DNA from: CAYQZD01 sp964421875
GTDB lineage: Bacteria > Electryoneota > Tariuqbacteria > Tariuqbacterales > Tariuqbacteraceae
Assembly (NCBI GenBank): GCA_964421875.1
Contig: CAYQZD010000086.1
Coordinates: 1 to 15,630 of the forward strand
DNA: 15,630 bases
Reading direction: 5' to 3'
Below the pieces are notes generated by a model. It made no database searches, was not told the origin of the DNA, and was given only the letters and a program-made list of their open reading frames with translations. Made by a program: the position numbers and the translations under genes. Positions 7,715-12,434 of this stretch are shown here, piece by piece (positions within the stretch are counted from its first letter, which is position 1; each line of letters starts with the position of its first letter).

Positions 7715-8967
7715 AGAACGCCGCTCGCAAATATAACGCTAAGGTTTGGATCGCCTCTCCAGTCTATTAAACGGGGATGTTCGCTTCCTATTACAATGTC
7801 CGTTGCCCCTGTTTCCGTCTTTCTGAAACATAAAACATCGTCTGCATTAGCCATACTAAGTATTGCAGGTGAGTGTGTTGCTAATAATATCTGAGCGTCA
7901 TAGACAGAAGACAGCGATTGATACAGAGCTTCTATCGCGTTAGGGTGGATTCCATTCTCCGGTTCTTCTATAAGGTAAATACCAGTCAAATTAGGGATAT
8001 AGGCAAGTATTGTAAGAGCGAGAAATCTCAGCGTGCCGTCTGAAGCAACCCAGGAGGGTATTTCCAATCCATTTTTATACCTAATCTTTAAATAACAATG
8101 TTTATCGTCCTCGCGAATTACAGTTATAATACTCTCTAAATCCGGGAGGGCGGTTTGAATATGCTTTATCCATAAATCATATTTGTTTGTGTTGCTCTTT
8201 CGTAACTTGTCGATTTCCCATGGAAGATTTGAGCCGTCCGGAATAAATCCGGATTTCTTCTGCATAGGCGGACTGGCAAGTTTAATTTTGCTGCTGTTAA
8301 GTTCAATTCTTTGAATACCTTGATTGAGTAGCGACTTTAGCCAAGTTGCAACCGGGAAGTTCTTTTCATCATCGGGTAAATTTGACAAGGTAGATTTTTT
8401 ATGTCCGAGTTTAATAGAAGTAAAATATCCCTTGCCAGATTTAGGAGTAACTTCTAAATAATAATTATCATTTCCTTTAGGTCCTTTTCCTAATATCTTC
8501 CTTTCACCTTTTTTCATTTTGCCAGTTATCGTTTGAGGACAGACTTTATCTTCCGGGAATTGTAATCTTTTTTGATAATTCTTTTTTCCCATCATGTTTT
8601 TGAAAAGAGCTCGCTCGTATAAGATTCCTAATTCATTTGTACTTTCAATGTTGTCAATTTTGATTTCATAGCGAATTGTATTAAAGTCTTTTTTCAATTC
8701 TTTACGTTTTCCTTCAGGAATTTTTAATTCAATCGCTAATTCAAGAGGCATATTTCCTCGATTCCATACTAAATCTCTAAAATACTGAGTTCTCTCTTCA
8801 ACCGCACTATCGATACCATATGATACTAATTGGCCCAAAAAAGCGACTGTATCCAAGAAAGTTGTTTTACCACTTGCGTTAGGACCAACTAATACTTGAA
8901 AACCTCTTAGATTTTGTCTGACATATTTCAGACATCGATAATTCAAGGCTTCGATAAGGCTAATCAT
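7711..8967 (-). CDS. ABC-type/AAA_21 ATPase of the OLD/RecF-like group
   Basis: A 418-residue SMC/RecF-like ATPase without membrane segments. It has a Walker A GPNASGKTT (28-36), an ABC-signature-like ASDGTLRFLAL (308-318), a Walker B LIEEPENGIHP (332-342, E334/E335) and an H-loop LLATHSPAIL (361-370, H365). About 270 residues between Walker A and the signature are lysine-rich and form the family-variable insert. The C-terminus, WRGDPNLSVIFASGVL, resembles predicted ATPases that sit beside TOPRIM-like genes. The ATG has GGTGA just upstream, matching the 3' part of the Shine-Dalgarno consensus. It is first in the cluster, and its stop overlaps the start of the TOPRIM-like gene by 4 bp. Such pairs are known as defence modules (OLD-type ATPases, AriA in PARIS), but this gene could also have a housekeeping role. 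The A+T-rich composition is consistent with transfer. Confidence 0.82.
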   Translation of the reverse strand: MISLIEALNYRCLKYVRQNLRGFQVLVGPNASGKTTFLDTVAFLGQLVSYGIDSAVEERTQYFRDLVWNRGNMPLELAIELKIPEGKRKELKKDFNTIRYEIKIDNIESTNELGILYERALFKNMMGKKNYQKRLQFPEDKVCPQTITGKMKKGERKILGKGPKGNDNYYLEVTPKSGKGYFTSIKLGHKKSTLSNLPDDEKNFPVATWLKSLLNQGIQRIELNSSKIKLASPPMQKKSGFIPDGSNLPWEIDKLRKSNTNKYDLWIKHIQTALPDLESIITVIREDDKHCYLKIRYKNGLEIPSWVASDGTLRFLALTILAYIPNLTGIYLIEEPENGIHPNAIEALYQSLSSVYDAQILLATHSPAILSMANADDVLCFRKTETGATDIVIGSEHPRLIDWRGDPNLSVIFASGVL

Positions 8968-9025
8968 TTTTCACCCATCACTTTTAAGAAGATACATAAT
9001 AAATATTTACGCGAATTTAGGAATA

Positions 9026-9049
9026 GGGGGCATTCTATTTAATGCCCCC
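9026..9049 (-). terminator. Hairpin after the transporter gene, probable terminator
   Basis: A perfect 9-bp stem, GGGGGCATT/AATGCCCCC, has a 6-nt loop and lies 15 bp after the transporter stop codon. The minus-strand tail TATTCCTAAATT is only moderately U-rich. It separates the transporter transcript from the ATPase gene. Confidence 0.55.
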
Positions 9050-9064
9050 CATAAATAGATTTAG

Positions 9065-10795
9065 CTAAACCGCCCCCATCGCTTCCCGCTCCCGCTTCTC
9101 CCGCTCCAGCCGGAAATGGTAGAATATCATTCCGACCGTGGCGGCGAGACCGACCAAGCCGAAGTAAATCCACATCTTCCAAGGTTGGTATTTTTCCCAG
9201 AGCACTTTATTGGCTTCCTTGGGAGCTATACTCAGCTTCTGGCACAGCAAAGGCATTACCGCTATCCGTTTCAAGCCGGTCTCCTGCCGAAGAAGTTTCT
9301 GGCCTTCCTCCCGGTTTCCGGCTTTTAGCAGCGCCTTACCCTTCTTATGGATTTCCTTCTCCAGTTTTTTGTCCTTCAGCACCGTCTCCTTCTCCACCCA
9401 GACCTTAACTGTTTCGCCCTCCGGGAGGTGGGCGTAGGGATTGTGAATCCGGAAGGTGTCGTTCATCGAGGACACTTCGCCTACGGCGAAAGTTTCCGGA
9501 ATTCCCTTCGCATCCGGGATGGATACATACTGCACATACATTGTCTTGACGCCCATTTCATTCGCTAGGTACTGCCGCCCAAAATCGAACTTGTCGGCTA
9601 AACTTCCGTAGAGTATGCCGGAGAACTGGAGGGCGAAGAACCATCCGATGGCGAAGGGGATGTTGGAATAGCCTAAGTATATCGCCTTTTTTTCAGGCGG
9701 CGCCATCAATCCGATGTACTCGGAAAATTTGGGACTGCAGGTCATCTCGCCGATGGAGAAAATGAAAATCCCCAGCAGCACATAGCCGCCGACGATGAAC
9801 GAACCCGACCAAATCAATCCCACGATGGAGATGCACATCCCCACAATCATCATCAGAATATGCTTGAAATGTCCCGTAATGTAGCCAATCAGCAGCATAA
9901 AAACAATGATAGCTCCTGCATCCAGGTTCACCATCCACTCCGCCGGCAGGTTGCCGTGAACATTCGCCACCCCCTTGATACCCAGCGAGCCTAAAAAGGC
10001 TATCACGCCCGAAGAATCGACCCACTCCTCGATGAAGATGGGCATCGTGTCCCAAAGCTGCATAAACATTAGCCAAAAGCCGGAGAAAATCAGCAGGAAG
10101 ACGACGAAACGAGAATCCTTTACCAAAGTGGTCACGCCATCGACGAAAGTCGCTACCGGTCCCTTAGTCTGGGGCTTGTCCTTGCGCACCAGCTTGGAAT
10201 AGTCCTTGAAAAAGAAGGTGGCGGGGATGAAATTCAGCGCGGTGATAGCGGCGGAGGCGAAGAAGACATACTTCCACTCCATCAGCCGCATTGCGCCGGC
10301 CACGAACGGTCCCAAGAATCCGCCGATGTTGACCAGCATATAGAAGATTCCCCAGCCAACCGAGGAATTTTCCTCCTTTACCGTATGGGCGATAGTGCCG
10401 TGCAGCGGCGGTTTGAATATCGCCGTCCCGGTGCCCACCATTACGGCTGCGAGGAAGAATGTTTCGAAACTGTTGGCAAATCCCATAAAAAGATAGCCCA
10501 CCACATTGATGGTGAAAGCTATGTACAGGCTCGCCCGGTAGCCGTAACGGTCGGAATAGGCGCCGGTGAACATTGGCAGGATGCACTGAATCAGCGCCCA
10601 GACCGAAAACACGGTGGCGCGCTGCATATGGCTCAGCCCCAGCCCGCCGCGTTCCACCGCTTCTATAACATATATCCCGCGCACCATCACCACTCCGTAG
10701 AAAGCCATCCGTTCGAACATCTCAATCCAGTTCGAAACCCAGAAGGTGCCGGGAAAGCTTTTAACTTGCTGACCGAATGATAATTTAGTCGCCAC
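9065..10795 (-). CDS. POT/PTR2-like proton-coupled peptide transporter with a long hydrophilic insert
   Basis: A 576-residue polytopic inner-membrane protein of the major facilitator superfamily. The POT-family ExxER-type motif is visible in the first helix as EMFERMAFYG (25-34). GTGTAIFKPP (121-130) and NIGGFLGPFVAG (156-167) match the PTR2 signature region. SPKFSEYIGLMAPPEKK (354-370) matches the conserved loop in the second half. Likely substrates are di- or tripeptides, but this is a family inference. Between the penultimate membrane segment (to about 399) and the last (about 540-560) lie about 140 hydrophilic residues with many Lys/Glu, which is unusual. The start is GTG with an excellent ribosome site, AAGGAG, 6 nt upstream; no better ATG exists before the first motif. 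It appears to be a single-gene transcript with its own promoter and terminator. Confidence 0.88.
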   Translation of the reverse strand: MATKLSFGQQVKSFPGTFWVSNWIEMFERMAFYGVVMVRGIYVIEAVERGGLGLSHMQRATVFSVWALIQCILPMFTGAYSDRYGYRASLYIAFTINVVGYLFMGFANSFETFFLAAVMVGTGTAIFKPPLHGTIAHTVKEENSSVGWGIFYMLVNIGGFLGPFVAGAMRLMEWKYVFFASAAITALNFIPATFFFKDYSKLVRKDKPQTKGPVATFVDGVTTLVKDSRFVVFLLIFSGFWLMFMQLWDTMPIFIEEWVDSSGVIAFLGSLGIKGVANVHGNLPAEWMVNLDAGAIIVFMLLIGYITGHFKHILMMIVGMCISIVGLIWSGSFIVGGYVLLGIFIFSIGEMTCSPKFSEYIGLMAPPEKKAIYLGYSNIPFAIGWFFALQFSGILYGSLADKFDFGRQYLANEMGVKTMYVQYVSIPDAKGIPETFAVGEVSSMNDTFRIHNPYAHLPEGETVKVWVEKETVLKDKKLEKEIHKKGKALLKAGNREEGQKLLRQETGLKRIAVMPLLCQKLSIAPKEANKVLWEKYQPWKMWIYFGLVGLAATVGMIFYHFRLEREKREREAMGAV

Positions 10796-10866
10796 GAATT
10801 ACTCCTTAAATCAGGGTATAATTTGTGTTGTTATTTTCTAAGATTATTTTTTATTAATCAGGTCGG

Positions 10867-10896
10867 ATTATAGTGGACATTCCAGTAGGGGTTTAA
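10867..10896 (-). promoter_or_regulatory. Possible promoter of the transporter gene
   Basis: On the minus strand, a perfect TATAAT (10867-10872) lies 18 bp from TTAAAC (10891-10896). The -35 box falls inside the perfect palindrome at 10885-10912, so that palindrome could act as an operator. The leader to the GTG start would be about 65 nt. Confidence 0.4.
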
Positions 10897-10912
10897 CATG
10901 TTAAACCCCTAC
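10885..10912. repeat. Perfect 28-bp palindrome with GTAG/CTAC ends
   Basis: The arm GTAGGGGTTTAACA is followed directly by its exact reverse complement, so 14 of 14 positions pair with no spacer. It lies between the SEFIR gene end and the transporter promoter. No U-tract follows on the minus strand, so it is a poor terminator. The GTAGGGG end is shared with repeat elements at 11750-11822 and 12184-12205, which argues for a REP-type element. An operator role is the alternative. Confidence 0.75.
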
Positions 10913-10939
10913 AAAAATAACTATTTCTCTCATTGATAA

Positions 10940-10968
10940 TGCACACTATTATTCGCCCCCATTAATAA
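10940..10968 (-). repeat. 29-bp dispersed repeat, copy 1 (at the 3' end of the SEFIR gene)
   Basis: Read on the minus strand, this copy matches 15444-15472 on the plus strand with four mismatches in 29 positions. The shared core is AATGGGGGC, two variable bases, then ATAATAGTGT. It encodes the final Ile-Asn-Gly-Gly-Glu codons and the stop of the SEFIR gene. Confidence 0.6.
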
Positions 10969-11617
10969 TTATAAAATCCTTAAGTATTTCAATAAAATTT
11001 TCTAAATACTCTTCGCAAGCAGCGTTTGTATGCTTTTTATCATTTTTTATCGCATTCTTAAAATATTCGTACTTATGTGAAGTTTTCCTAATTGTTTGAT
11101 CATCTTCAAATAAATGTTTAGGTGGAACTCCTATTATTGGTTTTCTTATCAAAGGTTTATCAAAAATGTTTCTTAATACTTTTTCATATCCTTCATAGAA
11201 TAACTCATCTTTTGATAGGTCAATATAAATCCGGCCTTTCAAATATACAGGTAAACATGGTTCATTATTATCATTAAATTCCCTAATAATAGGAACGAAT
11301 TTATCCTGTTTAACTTTATTATATATCTCTTCAGATATTATTTGTGATTCTGTCCCTACTCCACCTTCCCTTTGATTTGCCTTTTCTTGATAATTTTTTT
11401 CGGATATTATTAGGACTTTTTTGACTTCTGGATCATTAACCATTCTTTCCATAAACACATATTTATCATCACCTTCTTTTATTTCCCATTTATCCAATAT
11501 AACATCCACACCATCTGAAACTAACTTGGTAGCTAATTCCAGCACCCATTGCTGGTGCTCTTTTGTTGACCAACAATAAGATATAAACACTTTTGGCGCA
11601 TCAGTTTTTTCTTTCAT
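10949..11617 (-). CDS. Stand-alone SEFIR (TIR-like) domain protein, candidate immune effector
   Basis: A 222-residue cytoplasmic protein whose first 150 or so residues form a SEFIR domain. Strand one is KVFISYCWSTKEH; then come GVDVILDKWEIKEGDD, FMERMVNDPEV, KVLIISEKNY, GVGTESQIISEEIY and a conserved YLKGRIYIDLS. The Glu of GTESQ (residue 90 from the start chosen here) is a candidate NADase-type catalytic residue, by analogy with TIR domains. A TTG-initiated extension to 11644 is possible, but the ATG at 11617 has a GGGAG ribosome site 6 nt upstream that lies inside that extension, so I prefer the ATG. Prokaryotic SEFIR genes are a known single-gene anti-phage defence type. The C-terminal part is only about 60 residues, and the last codons coincide with a dispersed repeat, so the protein may be shortened. 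The gene is strikingly A+T-rich, a sign of transfer. Confidence 0.8.
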   Translation of the reverse strand: MKEKTDAPKVFISYCWSTKEHQQWVLELATKLVSDGVDVILDKWEIKEGDDKYVFMERMVNDPEVKKVLIISEKNYQEKANQREGGVGTESQIISEEIYNKVKQDKFVPIIREFNDNNEPCLPVYLKGRIYIDLSKDELFYEGYEKVLRNIFDKPLIRKPIIGVPPKHLFEDDQTIRKTSHKYEYFKNAIKNDKKHTNAACEEYLENFIEILKDFIIINGGE

Positions 11618-11749
11618 GACAATCTCCCATTTTTTACTGTGCAAATATTTTTCAAGTTTAATTTGGTAATTTAGGATGATAAAATCAACTTTCCTCCCCC
11701 TTTTTCCCTTCCCGGTCTGGCGGTTGGGTTTGAAAACAGTGACAAGTAT

Positions 11750-11822
11750 TGTAGGGGCGAAGCATTTTAGTCAATGTCATTAATAATATCGTCATTAAAT
11801 CAAAAAATGCTTCGCCCTTACA
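11750..11822. repeat. 73-bp element with 19-bp terminal inverted repeats
   Basis: The left arm TGTAGGGGCGAAGCATTTT (11750-11768) and the reverse complement of 11804-11822 agree at 18 of 19 positions. The 35-bp middle is A+T-rich. It looks like a MITE-like or REP-type element with GTAGGGG ends. Confidence 0.75.
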
Positions 11823-11890
11823 TTGCTTAGGGGAGGCGGAGGGGGATTTTTTACGTGGTTTTCGCGCCCTTCGTGATTCGAAAAGCAGTT

Positions 11891-11918
11891 ACAAGTTCCA
11901 AGTGTCAAGTAACAAGTA
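11891..11918 (+). repeat. Four tandem degenerate heptamers (NCAAGTN)
   Basis: ACAAGTT, CCAAGTG, TCAAGTA and ACAAGTA follow one another without a gap. There are no spacers, so this is not a CRISPR. Confidence 0.6.
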
Positions 11919-11924
11919 TCCCCG

Positions 11925-11960
11925 TGTCGCAGAGTCCGCGCGCTTTGCGACATCGCGACA
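11925..11960. repeat. Inverted repeat TGTCGCA/TGCGACA
   Basis: TGTCGCA (11925-11931) pairs with TGCGACA (11946-11952), and a second GCGACA follows at 11955-11960. The loop is G+C-rich (GAGTCCGCGCGCTT). It is one of several hairpin units in this interval. Confidence 0.5.
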
Positions 11961-11970
11961 GAAAGGAAGG

Positions 11971-11994
11971 CTGCAGACTGCGGGGAGTCTTCAG
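11971..11994. repeat. Hairpin with a 9-bp stem and one mismatch
   Basis: CTGCAGACT (11971-11979) pairs with AGTCTTCAG (11986-11994) apart from one mismatch, around a GCGGGG loop. Confidence 0.5.
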
Positions 11995-12007
11995 CACAAA
12001 TACAACT

Positions 12008-12027
12008 GCCGGGCGCTGGGACCCGGC
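12008..12027. repeat. Hairpin GCCGGG/CCCGGC
   Basis: A perfect 6-bp G+C stem encloses an 8-nt loop. An alternative outer pairing, TGCC/GGCA, is also available. It is one of the clustered hairpins of this interval. Confidence 0.45.
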
Positions 12028-12039
12028 GGCACAATTGAC

Positions 12040-12067
12040 CTCGTTGCTCGTTACTCGTTGCTCGTTG
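12040..12067 (+). repeat. Four tandem heptamers (CTCGTTR)
   Basis: CTCGTTG, CTCGTTA, CTCGTTG and CTCGTTG are contiguous. Read on the other strand the unit is YAACGAG, which shares a C-R-A-G core with the heptamers at 11891-11918. Confidence 0.7.
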
Positions 12068-12069
12068 AT

Positions 12070-12094
12070 GCGGGGGGATAAACCCCCCGCCTAC
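12070..12094 (-). repeat. GTAG-headed hairpin, REP-like
   Basis: On the minus strand it reads GTAG, then GCGGGGGG, loop TTTAT, then CCCCCCGC: a perfect 8-bp stem behind a GTAG tetranucleotide. That is the layout described for REP sequences linked to RAYT transposases. No such transposase gene is in the window. Confidence 0.6.
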
Positions 12095-12100
12095 CGTTAA

Positions 12101-12127
12101 ATAGCCATAATAGCCGTAATAGCCTGT
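12101..12127 (+). repeat. Three tandem 9-mers (ATAGCCNNN)
   Basis: ATAGCCATA, ATAGCCGTA and ATAGCCTGT are contiguous. The array lies just after the hairpin at 12070-12094. Confidence 0.55.
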
Positions 12128-12147
12128 GAATTTTCCCATCAAACAAC

Positions 12148-12176
12148 GCGATTGCTTCGCTGCGCTCGCAATGACA
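12148..12176. repeat. Widespread intergenic repeat (reads as QRDCFAALAMT when translated)
   Basis: The 29-bp unit contains ATTGC (12151-12155) and GCAAT (12168-12172) around TTCGCTGCGCTC. I recognise this motif as a dispersed intergenic repeat of many bacteria, where it gives rise to spurious 'CFAALAMT' peptides. Confidence 0.65.
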
Positions 12177-12183
12177 AGTGATT

Positions 12184-12205
12184 GGTGGGCTAAAACCCAC
12201 CCTAC
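12184..12205 (-). repeat. GTAG-headed hairpin, REP-like
   Basis: On the minus strand it reads GTAG, GGTGGG, loop TTTTAG, then CCCACC: a perfect 6-bp stem behind GTAG. It has the same layout and orientation as the element at 12070-12094. Confidence 0.6.
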
Positions 12206-12232
12206 TACTGGTAACCATTATAATCCCCCCTG

Positions 12233-12253
12233 CCCCCCTTTACGAAAGGGGGG
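12233..12253. repeat. CCCCCCTTT/AAAGGGGGG hairpin, copy 1
   Basis: A perfect 9-bp stem encloses a 3-nt ACG loop, preceded by another C-run. Related hairpins with an AAG loop occur at 15566-15584 and 15598-15614, on the other side of the 987-residue gene. Confidence 0.7.
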
Positions 12254-12368
12254 AAACTGTTGTTGGTCTTCAGAGAAGCAAAAGGGAGAAACCATTTTAC
12301 GATTTCACGAACTAACCAATTTGCACTTTTCGCTTAATTATTGTAACTTGTTATGTTATGCCGTTAAC

Positions 12369-12388
12369 GCCGCGAAGCGGCTTTTTTT
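12369..12388 (+). terminator. Orphan rho-independent terminator on the plus strand
   Basis: A perfect 5-bp stem, GCCGC/GCGGC, with a GAA loop is followed by seven T residues. No plus-strand gene precedes it in the window, and it ends only 46 bp before the start of the 987-residue gene. It may be an attenuator in that gene's leader, or the leftover terminator of a gene displaced by the repeat interval. Confidence 0.7.
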
Positions 12389-12389
12389 C

Positions 12390-12421
12390 ACTTTCATACT
12401 TTCGCACTTTCACACTTTCAC
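12390..12421 (+). repeat. Four tandem octamers (ACTTTCNN) before the 987-residue gene
   Basis: ACTTTCAT, ACTTTCGC, ACTTTCAC and ACTTTCAC are contiguous between the orphan terminator and the gene start. This replaces a normal leader; no Shine-Dalgarno sequence is seen here. Confidence 0.65.
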
Positions 12422-12434
12422 ACTATTTTAAACC

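Larger units (their letters stand above)
11618..12434. other. Gene-free repeat mosaic between the SEFIR gene and the plus-strand gene
   Basis: About 817 bp with no credible gene. It contains an inverted repeat (11750-11822), hairpins at 11925-11960, 11971-11994, 12008-12027, 12070-12094, 12148-12176, 12184-12205 and 12233-12253, and an orphan terminator at 12369-12388. Four micro-tandem arrays (11891-11918, 12040-12067, 12101-12127, 12390-12421) lie between and beside them. The SEFIR promoter should be near its left end, but I could not identify a good one. Confidence 0.75.

Noticed and set aside
7046..8967. Naming the ATPase/TOPRIM-like pair as PARIS, Gabija or a retron effector
   Set aside because: Only the general architecture matches; diagnostic motifs of those systems, a retron RNA and a reverse transcriptase are not seen.
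10885..10912. Palindrome as terminator of the SEFIR gene
   Set aside because: It lacks a U-tract on the minus strand; a repeat or operator role fits better.
11891..12067. Possible CRISPR-like array
   Set aside because: Units are 7 bp and contiguous with no spacers, and no cas genes are present.
11795..12142. 115-codon minus-strand reading frame in the repeat interval
   Set aside because: It runs straight through hairpins and tandem arrays (including the 9-mer array read as YYGYYGY), with no ribosome site and no protein-like pattern.
12126..12431. 101-codon plus-strand reading frame starting near the QRDCFAALAMT repeat
   Set aside because: It is a known type of spurious translation of a dispersed repeat; it also crosses two hairpins, the orphan terminator and the octamer array.
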